Of a stretch of DNA of 64,000 nt, positions 49,753 to 58,422 are shown one piece after another (the first letter of the stretch is position 1; each line of letters opens with the position of its first letter). This DNA is from CAZFOB01 sp964520325 (GTDB taxonomy: Bacteria > Actinomycetota > JAICYB01): assembly GCA_964520325.1 (NCBI GenBank), contig CAZFOB010000007.1, positions 86,157 through 150,156 on the forward strand, in the 5' to 3' direction. A model generated the notes under the pieces. It had not been told where the DNA came from, searched no databases, and saw only the letters and a list, made by a program, of their open reading frames with translations. Position numbers and translations under genes: made by a program.

Positions 49753-50714
49753 CAACCGCTGCGGTCCCGGTGTTGTATTGCACGGGACTGCGCAAACGTT
49801 TCGGGGACCGCGTGGCCGTCGACGGGATCGGTTTCGAGATCCGTCCGGGCGAGTGCTATGGCCTCCTCGGCCCGAACGGCGCCGGCAAGACGACGACGAT
49901 CTCCATGATCTGCGGGTTGCTCGACCGTGACGCCGGAGAGGTGACCGTGGACGGACGGCCGATCGACGGGCGTTCGATATCTGCGCGCGCCGCCATCGGG
50001 TACGTGCCGCAGGAGATCGCGCTCTACCCCGGGCAATCGGCGCGAGACAACCTCCGCTTCTTCGGGCGCCTCTACGGTCTGCGCGGAGCGTTCCTCACCG
50101 ACCGGGTCGACTGGGCGCTTGAGGCCGTCGGTCTGCGCGACCGAGCTGGTGAGAAGGTCGACGCCTACTCGGGCGGCATGCGGCGACGCGCCAACATCGC
50201 CGTCGGTTTGCTGCACTCCCCGAAGCTTCTCGTCTTGGACGAGCCGACGGCCGGGGTCGACCCGCAGAGCCGCAACGCGATCCTCGAAGTGATCGCAGAA
50301 CTGGTTGAACACGGACTGGCCGTGCTTTACACAACCCACTACATGGAGGAAGCCGAGCGGCTGTGTCACCGCGTCGGGATCGTGGACGAGGGCCGGCTCG
50401 TCGCCGAGGGAACTCGGCGGGAGCTCACCGCTTCGGTGGGACAGCAGGACAAGCTTGTCCTGGCTGTCTCTGGCGATGTCGCCACCTTCGCCGACAAGTG
50501 CCGGACGATCGCAGGCGTGCATTCCGTTGTCTCGTCACGCACGGGTGAGGGGACACAACTCGAAGTGCTGGCCTCAGACGGGCGACGGATCTTGGCTCGC
50601 GTGATAGAAGCCGCGGACGCCGTCGGCGCGGCGATCGATTCGGTCGAGGTGGTCGAGCCCGACCTCGAGGCCGTCTTCCTTCACCTCACCGGCAAAGTCC
50701 TGCGGGACGAGTGA
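49749..50714 (+). CDS. ABC transporter ATP-binding protein (drug/lipid export type)
   Basis: The 321-residue ATPase has Walker A GPNGAGKTTT (41-50), the Q-loop near YVPQEIALYP, the signature YSGGMRRRANIA and Walker B LLVLDEPTAGVDPQSR. A DrrA-like C-terminal extension follows. It energises the two ABC-2 permeases that come next. The ATG overlaps the AarF stop by 4 bases and the permease ATG overlaps its own stop, so the four genes are one operon. Confidence 0.93.
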   Translation: MTTAAVPVLYCTGLRKRFGDRVAVDGIGFEIRPGECYGLLGPNGAGKTTTISMICGLLDRDAGEVTVDGRPIDGRSISARAAIGYVPQEIALYPGQSARDNLRFFGRLYGLRGAFLTDRVDWALEAVGLRDRAGEKVDAYSGGMRRRANIAVGLLHSPKLLVLDEPTAGVDPQSRNAILEVIAELVEHGLAVLYTTHYMEEAERLCHRVGIVDEGRLVAEGTRRELTASVGQQDKLVLAVSGDVATFADKCRTIAGVHSVVSSRTGEGTQLEVLASDGRRILARVIEAADAVGAAIDSVEVVEPDLEAVFLHLTGKVLRDE

Positions 50715-51820
50715 TGGCAGCCGTTGTGATCGCCATCCACGAGCTGCGCCTGCGGCTGCACGATCGCTCGGTGTTGATCCTCGGCCTCGTCGCGCCGTTC
50801 GTCCTGGCCTCGATCATGGGCTTCGCGCTGTCGGGCGAAGGCGAAGAGGTCGGCATCGTTATGGCCGACGAAGACCACAGCAAGCTTTCGGCTCGCATCG
50901 TGTCCGGCGACCTGCGACCCCGCGATGGTGCAGACCAAACAGTGCGAACCGTGCGAGACACGGCGGCGGCCGAGACCGCGATTGCCGACGGCACCGCCGA
51001 CGCGGCCATCGTGATCCCTCGTGGCTTCGGTGAAGAGGTGTCGGGGAGCAAACCGCTCGCGCTTATCGTCATCGCGACACGGAAGGCGCCGCTGGCATCC
51101 GCAGCCGCTCAGGCAGCGGCGCGGGTCGTCACGAACAAGGTCGTTGCGCAGACTTATACCGGAACTGCCGGTGGGATCAAGTCCGCCCGCGTCGTCGACG
51201 ACCCGACGCTCGAAGACTCGAGCCCGCTCGGGTACTTCGGACCGTCCATGGCGATCCTCTTCATGTACTTCTCTTTGGGATCCGGTGCACGCAATCTGCT
51301 CGCCGAGAGGCGGCAGGGCACGCTGGCCAGGCTCCGTGTGGCGCCGATCGCGTTCCGCGCGGTCGTTGCCGGCAAGCTCGCCGCGATTTTCGTCGTCGCG
51401 CTGGCAGGGATGCTCGCACTCTGGATCGCGACGATGGTGATCTTCGACGCATCCTGGGGGTCGGTCACTGGTGTACTGGTCGTGTCGAGCGCGACCGTCG
51501 TTGCCATCGCCGGGATCGCGGCTCTCATCGCAGCGCGAGCACGCGACGAAGCGTCCGCAGACGCCGCGACGGGGATGATCGCCTTCCTCCTCGCGCTGCT
51601 CGGCGGCAACTTCTTTCCACCCGGCGCTCTGCCCGATCTGTTCGAGAAGGGCTCGAGACTCACACCCAACGGAGCGGCGCTCCAGGCTTTCGCGCGCCTG
51701 TCGATCGACAACGCCTCGCTCGGTGAGGTTCTCCCTGCGGTCTGCGTCCTCCTGGTTGTTGGACTGTTCTTCGGCGTGTGGGGCTTCGCCGGACTGACCA
51801 CCCGGACGACGAAGGCGTGA
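50714..51820 (+). CDS. ABC-2 type permease, first
   Basis: The 368-residue permease is of ABC-2/YhgE-like design. The N-terminal membrane helix (LILGLVAPFVLASIMGFAL) is followed by an extracytoplasmic domain of about 160 residues and a bundle of five helices (from GYFGPSMAILFMYFSLGSGARNLLAERRQGTLARLRV to the end). It forms a dimer with the next permease. ATG at 50714 overlaps the upstream TGA (TGATG). The start is preceded by GTG, which is less likely. Confidence 0.88.
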   Translation: MAAVVIAIHELRLRLHDRSVLILGLVAPFVLASIMGFALSGEGEEVGIVMADEDHSKLSARIVSGDLRPRDGADQTVRTVRDTAAAETAIADGTADAAIVIPRGFGEEVSGSKPLALIVIATRKAPLASAAAQAAARVVTNKVVAQTYTGTAGGIKSARVVDDPTLEDSSPLGYFGPSMAILFMYFSLGSGARNLLAERRQGTLARLRVAPIAFRAVVAGKLAAIFVVALAGMLALWIATMVIFDASWGSVTGVLVVSSATVVAIAGIAALIAARARDEASADAATGMIAFLLALLGGNFFPPGALPDLFEKGSRLTPNGAALQAFARLSIDNASLGEVLPAVCVLLVVGLFFGVWGFAGLTTRTTKA

Positions 51821-53004
51821 TGGAACACGGCGTCGACTTGGGCAAGGCCTGGGCCATCGCGGCGAGCAACGCCGGCCGGGCCGCACGAGACCCGCGTCTT
51901 CTCTTCTTCGCCCTCGCCGTCCCGGTGCTCATCATCTTCCTTGTCGGCAGTATCTTCGGGTCGGCTGCCACAAAGGTGCCGGTCGGCGTCGCATCGATCG
52001 ACCGCGGTCTGCTCGCACGAGACCTGCTCGCACGACTGGAGGCTCGGCCCGACCTGAAGGTCAAGACCTATGAGGACACCGACACGGTGCGCCGCGAGGT
52101 CAGGAGAGGACGAATGTCGGCGGGGCTGATCGTTCCGGCCGGATACGACTCGCGTTTACGAGCCGGCTCTGCGCCCGAGCTGGTGCTGATCACTCAAGAG
52201 GGCCGCGTGGAAACTCGTGTCGTGCGAGGCGCTGTTGGGGACGTCGTCGAGCAACAAGCGGGCGCCGTTGCGGCGGCGGTCCGGGACGGTTCGCGGCTGA
52301 CAGCGGCGACGATCGCCGCCGGCGATGCACGGGCCGGGTCGTTGCCTCGGCCCGGCGTCCGGACGACGGTCCTGAGAACAGGTGACATGGGGTCTCCGGC
52401 TCCAACGCCGTTCGCCTACACGTCGGCCTCGAACGTCGTGTTGTTCACCTTTGTCAATACCCTCGCCATCGGCGGCATGCTTGCCGCGACCCGCCGCCTC
52501 GGACTCACGCGCCGGATGCTGGCCACGCCGACCTCGCCCGCAACGATCGCAGCAGGCGAGGCCGCCGGCCGCTTCGTCATCGCATTGGTTCAAGCCGTCG
52601 GGCTGCTCGCCGTTGGGGCCCTCGTCTTCGGAGTGGATTGGGGCGATCCTGCCGGGCTCGCGGCCGTCGTCCTCCTCTTCGTTGCCATGAGCACCGCAGC
52701 CGGGCTGCTCTTCGGCACGGTCCTTCGAAACGAGGAACAAGCCGTGCCGATCGCCGCGCCCGTCGGCATCGCGCTCGCCATGCTCGGAGGCTGCATGTGG
52801 TCGCTCGAGGACGTCTCAAGCGTGGTTCGCACGGTTGGGCACGTGACACCTCACGCCTGGGCGATGGACGCCTTCGTCGTCTTGCTGAACGGCGGCGGGA
52901 TCACGCAGCTCGCGCGGCCACTGCTGGTCCTCGGTGCGTTCGCGGCGGTGTTGATCGCCGCTGCAGCGGTGAATCTCCGGCGAACCGTGACGCGACCGGG
53001 ATGA
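51820..53004 (+). CDS. ABC-2 type permease, second
   Basis: The 394-residue permease has the same layout as its neighbour. Helix 1 (LLFFALAVPVLIIFLVGSIFG) is followed by an extracytoplasmic part and a C-terminal five-helix bundle starting near TSASNVVLFTFVNTLAIGGMLAATRRLGLTRRML. The helix-linker LTRRMLATPTSPATIAAGE corresponds to the coupling segment. It completes a heterodimeric exporter. It starts at an ATG overlapping the previous stop. The substrate is not readable from the sequence. Confidence 0.88.
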   Translation: MEHGVDLGKAWAIAASNAGRAARDPRLLFFALAVPVLIIFLVGSIFGSAATKVPVGVASIDRGLLARDLLARLEARPDLKVKTYEDTDTVRREVRRGRMSAGLIVPAGYDSRLRAGSAPELVLITQEGRVETRVVRGAVGDVVEQQAGAVAAAVRDGSRLTAATIAAGDARAGSLPRPGVRTTVLRTGDMGSPAPTPFAYTSASNVVLFTFVNTLAIGGMLAATRRLGLTRRMLATPTSPATIAAGEAAGRFVIALVQAVGLLAVGALVFGVDWGDPAGLAAVVLLFVAMSTAAGLLFGTVLRNEEQAVPIAAPVGIALAMLGGCMWSLEDVSSVVRTVGHVTPHAWAMDAFVVLLNGGGITQLARPLLVLGAFAAVLIAAAAVNLRRTVTRPG

Positions 53005-53012
53005 GCAAGTCC

Positions 53013-54284
53013 TTAGCGCTCGATGCCCGGCGCCGGGAAGTTCTTCGTCAGCTCTTTGACCTCGCCGAAGATGCGGTCGATGGCGTCCTCGTCCTTTGCC
53101 TTCGCGGCGTTGACGGCTTCGTCGATGAACCGGGCGACGTGCTTCATCTCGTCGGTCCCCATGCCACGGCTCGTGATCGCCGGTGTCCCGAGACGGATCC
53201 CGGACGGACTGAACGGCTTGCGCGGGTCGAATGGGACTGCGTTGTAGTTCAGTTCGATCCCGGCCCGATCGAGCGCCTTCGCGGCGCGCTTGCCCGGTAT
53301 GCCTTTGTTGGTGAGGTCGATGAGGATCAGGTGGTTGTCGGTGCCGCCCGACACGAGGTCGAAGCCGCGCGCGAGAAGCTCGTCCGCGAGCACCTTCGCA
53401 TTCGCGACAACCGCGGCCGCGTATACGCGAAAGTCGGGGGTGGCAGCTTCCTTCAAAGCAACAGCGATCGCGGCGGTGGTGTGGTTGTGCGGGCCGCCCT
53501 GAAGCCCGGGGAGGATCGCGGAATCGATCTTCTTCGCGTGTTCCTCCGTCGAGAGGATCATCGCTCCACGCGGACCGCGCAAGCTCTTGTGCGTGGTCGT
53601 TGTGATGACCGGAGCATGTCCAACGGGTGATGGATGGACGCCTCCGGCGATCAGTCCGGCGATATGTGCGATATCGGCCATGAGGATGGCGCCGACTTCT
53701 TCTGCCACATCTGCAAAAGCCGGGAAATCGATCGTGCGCGGGATGGCCGTTCCACCGGCGACGATGATCTTGGGTCGTTCCTCTCGGGCGAGGTCGCGAA
53801 CCTCGTCCATGTCGATGCGACCGGTCTCTTTGCGCACGCCGTACTGCACCGGCCGCAGCCACTTCCCCGACAGCGTTGGTGCCGCGCCGTGCGTGAGGTG
53901 ACCGCCCATCGGCAGCGCCATGCCCATGAGGGGGTCGCCCGGCTGCAAGAACGCGAAGTACACCGCCAGATTCGCGGGGGAGCCTGAGTAGGGCTGAACG
54001 TTTGCGTGTTCGACGCCGAAGAGCTCTTTCGCGCGCTCGATCGCGATCGTTTCGATCTGGTCGATGACCTGCTGACCCTCGTAGTACCGACGTCCGGGGT
54101 AGCCCTCGGAGTATTTGTTCGTCAGTACCGTCCCGGTTGCTTCGAGAACGGCCCTCGAGGCGTAATTCTCGGACGGGATCAGGCGGATCTTCTGAGCTTG
54201 ACGCTGCTCCTCGTCGCGGACGAGCTGCGCGATCTCGGGGTCGGTTCCGGAAAGAGCGGTGCGCTGATCGATGCTCACGGTCAC
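53013..54284 (-). CDS. glyA: serine hydroxymethyltransferase
   Basis: The 423-residue PLP enzyme interconverts serine and glycine with tetrahydrofolate. It shows IPSENYASRAVLEATGTVLTNKYSEGYPG, the AHIAGLIAGG and TTTTHKSLRGPRGAMI block with PLP-Lys233, and the C-terminal RLGTPAITSRGMGTDEM. It starts at a GTG. The leader contains a ZTP riboswitch (54312-54390), so expression rises when the purine intermediate ZTP/ZMP signals folate shortage. It converges on the ABC permease gene. Confidence 0.95.
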   Translation of the reverse strand: MTVSIDQRTALSGTDPEIAQLVRDEEQRQAQKIRLIPSENYASRAVLEATGTVLTNKYSEGYPGRRYYEGQQVIDQIETIAIERAKELFGVEHANVQPYSGSPANLAVYFAFLQPGDPLMGMALPMGGHLTHGAAPTLSGKWLRPVQYGVRKETGRIDMDEVRDLAREERPKIIVAGGTAIPRTIDFPAFADVAEEVGAILMADIAHIAGLIAGGVHPSPVGHAPVITTTTHKSLRGPRGAMILSTEEHAKKIDSAILPGLQGGPHNHTTAAIAVALKEAATPDFRVYAAAVVANAKVLADELLARGFDLVSGGTDNHLILIDLTNKGIPGKRAAKALDRAGIELNYNAVPFDPRKPFSPSGIRLGTPAITSRGMGTDEMKHVARFIDEAVNAAKAKDEDAIDRIFGEVKELTKNFPAPGIER

Positions 54285-54311
54285 GGGCGCCTCCTTGATC
54301 TCCGCTGCCTC

Positions 54312-54390
54312 GGCGCCCAGGCGTTCGGCTGGCAGCCCTCACATCGCTCCCCGGTGGTTGGGTCCACCTTCAACTACGCCAGTCGCGATG
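54312..54390 (-). ncRNA. ZTP (pfl) riboswitch in the glyA leader
   Basis: On the transcript strand the pfl/ZTP aptamer landmarks appear in order. CGCGACTGGCG is followed by a P1/P2 helix (GGTGG...CCACC). CCACCGGGGAGCG lies at the first conserved junction, then a variable hairpin, and the second conserved segment CCAGCCGAACGCCTGGGC ends the pseudoknot. The class senses ZMP/ZTP and commonly precedes glyA, purH and folD. The aptamer ends about 27 bases before the GTG, so translational control of the ribosome site is likely. Confidence 0.85.
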
Positions 54391-54450
54391 CGCACCCAAC
54401 CTATGGATGAGCGTCGAGCGTGTCAACGGGGCGCTGATTCTCACGGTAGG

Positions 54451-54484
54451 CTCCCCCTGATCGGGGAGCAGGGAGCAGGGAGCA
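54451..54484 (+). promoter_or_regulatory. hairpin and triple Shine-Dalgarno-like tandem repeat before the LCP gene
   Basis: CTCCCC (54451-54456) and GGGGAG (54463-54468) form a 6-bp hairpin. The right arm runs into three tandem GGGAGCA-type units (54464-54484), ending 4 bases before the ATG. Each unit can act as a weak ribosome site, and the hairpin can mask the first. The unit number may vary between strains. Confidence 0.5.
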
Positions 54485-54488
54485 GGGA

Positions 54489-55652
54489 ATGAGCCAGCGC
54501 CTTTCAAGACCTACAGTGTTCGTTGCGGCCGGGTTGATCGTGACGCTTGCCGCCGCCGGTTTGGTGTTCAACAACCGCAACTCGGACGCGCGGATCGTGA
54601 TCGGAAGGACCGCGCTTGCCGCCGATGAGCAGGGGCTGGCTGCGGCTGCGATCGAGCCCGGCCTGCCCGAGATCGACGCACCGGAGCTCAATCCAGAACC
54701 GATAGTCCTATCGCAGACGAGCTCGGGGAACGGGAAGCCGGCCACCTACGACGGGAAAGTCGACGTCCCGAAGGATCTGAAGTTCTTTCTGGTGATCGGG
54801 AGCGACGCGCGTCCGGGACAGGACATGATGCGCACCCGCGCCGACTCGATCCATATCGCGGCCGTCGATCCGCGGACACGTGAAGGAACGGTGATCGGCC
54901 TGCCCCGGGACAGCTACGTGAACGTCCCCGGGTACGGCAAGCGCAAGATCAACTCCGCGCTGCCGCTCGGCGGGCCCGACCTGCTCGTGCGCACGGTCCG
55001 TGAGCTCACAGGCATGCCGATCGAGTACTACGCCATCACGGCCTTCGAGGGGATCGTGAAGATCGCGAACACGCTCAAGGGCGTCGACATCAACGTCCCC
55101 TACGACATGGACGACCCGTATTCCGGCGCCCGTTTCAAGAAGGGCTTGCGGCACATGAACGGCGAACAGGTGCTGGCGTTCTCGCGGGCGCGCCACGGTG
55201 TGCCCGGCGGCGACTTCGGACGCTCGGAGAACCACGGCCGCGTGATCCTTCACACCCTCGAGAAGCTCCGCAATGAGACGAAGAACGAGGACGGCATCCG
55301 CAATTGGCTCAAGATCCTCTACAAGTACGCGAAGCTCAACATGTCGATGAAGGACGCGTTCGGTCTCGCGAAGCTCGCACGGCAGATCTCTCCCACCGAC
55401 CTGAAGAACAAAGTCGCACCGGGCTCGGCGCAGATGGCCGGCGACCAGAGCGTCGTGGTGCTCAGCGACGATGCCTATGCGCTCTTCAAGGACGTGCGTG
55501 CCGACGCGCAAGCCGATGGCAACACCAAACGGGGCAAGCCGAAGCCGACGCCGACGTCTACACCGACCAAGAAGCCGGGCGCCGGCGGAAAGCCGGGGAA
55601 GACCCCGACGCCGACGCCGACCCTCCCGCTCCCGCTGCCTCCTCCCGGGTAG
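54489..55652 (+). CDS. LytR-CpsA-Psr (LCP) family cell-wall glycopolymer transferase
   Basis: The 387-residue product has an N-terminal membrane anchor (VFVAAGLIVTLAAAGLVF). The extracytoplasmic LCP domain follows: LVIGSDARPGQDMMRTRADSI with the conserved Asp/Arg pair, GLPRDSYVNVPGYGKRKINSA, and EQVLAFSRARHGVPGGDFGRSENHGRVI with the substrate Arg residues. A low-complexity Lys/Pro/Thr-rich tail of about 50 residues ends the protein and may lie in the wall. LCP enzymes attach teichoic-acid-like or arabinogalactan polymers to peptidoglycan. Confidence 0.92.
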   Translation: MSQRLSRPTVFVAAGLIVTLAAAGLVFNNRNSDARIVIGRTALAADEQGLAAAAIEPGLPEIDAPELNPEPIVLSQTSSGNGKPATYDGKVDVPKDLKFFLVIGSDARPGQDMMRTRADSIHIAAVDPRTREGTVIGLPRDSYVNVPGYGKRKINSALPLGGPDLLVRTVRELTGMPIEYYAITAFEGIVKIANTLKGVDINVPYDMDDPYSGARFKKGLRHMNGEQVLAFSRARHGVPGGDFGRSENHGRVILHTLEKLRNETKNEDGIRNWLKILYKYAKLNMSMKDAFGLAKLARQISPTDLKNKVAPGSAQMAGDQSVVVLSDDAYALFKDVRADAQADGNTKRGKPKPTPTSTPTKKPGAGGKPGKTPTPTPTLPLPLPPPG

Positions 55653-55685
55653 GTTCCCCTCCGCAGGCGCCGGTAGTTTCATCGC

Positions 55686-57200
55686 ATGAGCGAGGAGACC
55701 GGCTTTCTGCGCGCCGATGCCGTCATCGTCGGCGGCGGCCTGGCTGGGCTGTGGGCGGCGCTGCACCTGCCCGACGAGTGGGACGTGCTCGTCATCGACA
55801 AGGGCTCGGGGCCCGAGCTCGGGTCATCGCCGTGGGCCCAGGGTGGGATGGCAGTAGCCGTCGGTCCGCACGACTCGCCCGAGCTCCATGCCAACGACAC
55901 CCTGCGCGCGGGGGCCGGAGCCTGCGACCTCAGCTCCGTCGTCGTGCTGGTCGAGGAAGCACCGCACGCACTCGACGAGCTCGTGCGGCTCGGATGCCGT
56001 TTCGACGGGCGGGACGACGGTGGTTTCGATCTCAATCGCGAAGGTGGACAGTCCGTTGCGCGTTCGGTTCACGCAGCCGACGCAACCGGACGGGAGATCA
56101 TGCGCGTGGTCGTCGACGCCGCCCGCAAGCGCGCGCGCCGCTTCGTCGGGACGGCGACGCGGTTGCTCTCGTCGGGCGATCGATGCGACGGAGTGCGCGT
56201 GCAGACCAAGCACGGTGACGTGGACGTTCTCGCGCCGGCGACGCTGCTGGCCGTGGGTGGCTGCGGCGCACTGTTCGAGGCAACGACGAATCCCGCTGCG
56301 GCCACCGGAGACGGGTTGGCGCTCGCGTTCCACGCGGGGGCCGAGGTCTCCGACTGTGAGTTCGTGCAGTTCCATCCGACGGCACTCGCGGTGGGGGGCC
56401 TGCGCCGGGTGTTGCTCACCGAAGCGCTGCGCGGTGAGGGGGCGATCGTCGTCGACGGCGACGGCAAACGCTTCCTGCTCGACGCGCACCCCGACGGCGA
56501 GCTCGGCCCCCGTGACGTCGTGGCACGGGCGATCGCGCGCGCGATCGCGCAGTCGGGCGAGGCATATCTCGACGCTCGACCGATCGGCGAGGTGCACGTG
56601 CGCGAGCGGTTCCCGAACATCTCCGCGGCGGTCGCCGAAGCCGGGTTCGATCTCGCCACCGAGCTTGTTCCGGTTGCGCCGGCCGCTCACTATTTCCTCG
56701 GCGGCGTCACGACCGACGTCTGGGGACGCGCGACGCTGCGTGGCCTGTACGCGGCCGGTGAGTGCGCCGCCACGCGCGTGCACGGTGCGAACCGGATGGC
56801 CGGCAACTCCCTCGCTGAAGCGGTTGTCTTCGGACGCCGTGCTGCGATCGCGATGGTGAAAGACGAGCTGGAGGCGCCGCCCGTCGGCGACTTGACCGAA
56901 CCGGAGGATGTGACGTCCGTCCGGACGATCAGCGGTGACGATTGGACGCGCTTGCGTTCCGCGATGTCGAAGGGAGCCGGACTCGTCCGTTCGGCGTCGA
57001 GCCTCGCTGCTGCTTCGGCGGTGGCGGAGGAGGTTGCGTCGGACGCGCCCGGTGAGCTCCGCGCGGCGGCAACGGCTGCACGCTTGATCGTGGCCTCTGC
57101 GAAGGAGCGCGACGAGAGCCGCGGCGTGCACTTCCGGTCCGACGCGCCGGAGCCCAAGCCGGATTGGGACGAGCGACACGTTGCGATGCGCGCGAAGTGA
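55686..57200 (+). CDS. nadB: L-aspartate oxidase
   Basis: The 504-residue flavoenzyme has the FAD motif AVIVGGGLAGLWAALHLPDEW, and the substrate-binding region GSSPWAQGGMAVAVGPHDSPELHANDT. The blocks EFVQFHPTAL, VPAAHYFLGGVTTDVWGRAT and GECAATRVHGANRMAGNSLAEA are diagnostic of NadB. It oxidises aspartate to iminoaspartate, the first step of NAD synthesis. nadA and nadC are not in the window. The C-terminal helical domain is present (SKGAGLVRSASSLAAA). It lies 33 bases after the LCP gene on the same strand. Confidence 0.92.
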   Translation: MSEETGFLRADAVIVGGGLAGLWAALHLPDEWDVLVIDKGSGPELGSSPWAQGGMAVAVGPHDSPELHANDTLRAGAGACDLSSVVVLVEEAPHALDELVRLGCRFDGRDDGGFDLNREGGQSVARSVHAADATGREIMRVVVDAARKRARRFVGTATRLLSSGDRCDGVRVQTKHGDVDVLAPATLLAVGGCGALFEATTNPAAATGDGLALAFHAGAEVSDCEFVQFHPTALAVGGLRRVLLTEALRGEGAIVVDGDGKRFLLDAHPDGELGPRDVVARAIARAIAQSGEAYLDARPIGEVHVRERFPNISAAVAEAGFDLATELVPVAPAAHYFLGGVTTDVWGRATLRGLYAAGECAATRVHGANRMAGNSLAEAVVFGRRAAIAMVKDELEAPPVGDLTEPEDVTSVRTISGDDWTRLRSAMSKGAGLVRSASSLAAASAVAEEVASDAPGELRAAATAARLIVASAKERDESRGVHFRSDAPEPKPDWDERHVAMRAK

Positions 57201-57203
57201 TGA

Positions 57204-57734
57204 CTAGAGCGTTTCCAACCAGCGGTGCGTGTGCGCCGGGCTTGTCAACCGCACCACGACAAGGTGTGAGTAGCGATCTTCGTTGAGCATCTCGGCGTCC
57301 CGCCTTTTGTTGGGCGTGTAGTGCGAGAAAGACCAACGGATGGGGTGCTCCGCTTGAAGGAAGAAGTGCCAGCGTTCTCGGTTCCCGTTCCAGAGCTCGG
57401 TCTTGAAGAGTGCGCGGGAGACAGAGCGCACGATCACCTGACGCATCACGGTCGGCAGCGGATAATCGAGCCAGACGACCCCGGTCGCCCGATCCCAGAT
57501 CAGATCTCGGACGAACGACGTGTAGTTCCCATCGATCACCCATCGGTCGGCCAGCGCGTGTTGTTCGACGATGATTCGGAACTCATCGTCAGGAGTTTCG
57601 GTCCAGTTGGGTCCGTGCCTGATCGAGTCGAGCTCGATGTGGCTCAAGGCCAGACGCTCCGCCAGACGTGACGCGGTCCACGACTTGCCGGAGCCGGAGC
57701 TGCCGATCACCGAGATGCGCGTGCCGAGGTTCAT
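57204..57734 (-). CDS. P-loop nucleoside kinase-like / DNA topology modulation FlaR-type protein
   Basis: The 176-residue P-loop protein has RISVIGSSGSGKSWTASRLAERLAL (Walker A GSSGSGKS) and LIWDRATGVVWLDYPLPTVMRQVIVRSVSRAL. The WVIDGNYTSFVRD block is seen in small adenylate-kinase-like proteins sometimes annotated as FlaR topology modulators. An RWHFFLQ helix follows. The substrate is not assigned. The ATG at 57734 with AGGAGA upstream is the start. It is divergent from the isochorismatase gene and converges on nadB. Confidence 0.75.
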   Translation of the reverse strand: MNLGTRISVIGSSGSGKSWTASRLAERLALSHIELDSIRHGPNWTETPDDEFRIIVEQHALADRWVIDGNYTSFVRDLIWDRATGVVWLDYPLPTVMRQVIVRSVSRALFKTELWNGNRERWHFFLQAEHPIRWSFSHYTPNKRRDAEMLNEDRYSHLVVVRLTSPAHTHRWLETL

Positions 57735-57752
57735 GGTCTCCTGAGGGTAGAC

Positions 57753-58367
57753 ATGACGACGGCCTTTCTGATCTGCGACGTGTGGGACACGCATTGGTGC
57801 AAGGCAGCAACATGCCGCACCGGCGAGCTTGCCCGGCGCATCGATCGCGTTCTGGCGCGCCTGCGGCGGCGGGGCGTCTTCGTGATCCATGCGCCTTCCG
57901 ACACGATGCCGTTCTACGCCGAAACGGTTCCGCGGAACCGCATGCAGGCGTTCCCTCGGCTCGACCCGCCGCCTGAACGCGAGCTCGATGAACCGAAGGC
58001 GCCGCAGACCCCCCATCTCGGATGTCCGGACGATCCTCCGTGTCTGGTTCGGCAGTGGTCGTGGTCACGACAACATCCGGCGATCGACATCTCCGAGGAT
58101 GACGGCGTCAGTGATGATGAGATCGAGATCTACAGCGCTGTGAAGGGCCTCGGCGTCGACCGACTCTTCTACGCCGGCGTCCATACCGACATCTGTGTCT
58201 TGGACCGCCCGTTCGGTATCCGTCAGATGCTCAGATGGGGCGTGGCGTGCGCGCTCGTCCGCGACCTCACCGAAGCCTTCTGGCCGGACGATACCGCCAC
58301 GATCGTCGCGCACATCGAAAGGCACTTGCGCCCGACGGTTACCTCAGAGGAGATGTTGAGCCGGTAG
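57753..58367 (+). CDS. isochorismatase-family cysteine hydrolase
   Basis: The 204-residue product has the fold's first acid (FLICDVWDTHW), a middle region where the catalytic Lys would lie (EIYSAVKGLGVDRLFYAG), and the nucleophile elbow VHTDICVLDRPFGIRQM with Cys. An insert of Pro-rich sequence with an Arg/Trp cluster separates the first two blocks. Members hydrolyse isochorismate, nicotinamide or N-carbamoyl compounds; the substrate is unknown. It is near nadB, so a pyridine-nucleotide link is conceivable but not shown. Confidence 0.78.
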   Translation: MTTAFLICDVWDTHWCKAATCRTGELARRIDRVLARLRRRGVFVIHAPSDTMPFYAETVPRNRMQAFPRLDPPPERELDEPKAPQTPHLGCPDDPPCLVRQWSWSRQHPAIDISEDDGVSDDEIEIYSAVKGLGVDRLFYAGVHTDICVLDRPFGIRQMLRWGVACALVRDLTEAFWPDDTATIVAHIERHLRPTVTSEEMLSR

Positions 58368-58385
58368 CCTCTGTTGTCTTGAGCC

Positions 58386-58407
58386 GGGGCCAAGGGGCCA
58401 AGGGGCC
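58386..58407. repeat. short tandem repeat GGGGCCAA before the oligopeptidase gene
   Basis: The 8-base unit GGGGCCAA is present 2.75 times, just 16 bases upstream of the pepF-like start. It is a potential slippage site within the leader. Confidence 0.6.
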
Positions 58408-58422
58408 GATCGGGAGGGGAAC

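Noticed and set aside
55824..57179. 451-codon open frame antisense to nadB
   Set aside because: No recognisable motif and Arg-rich composition, while the opposite strand encodes a full-length NadB with all signatures.
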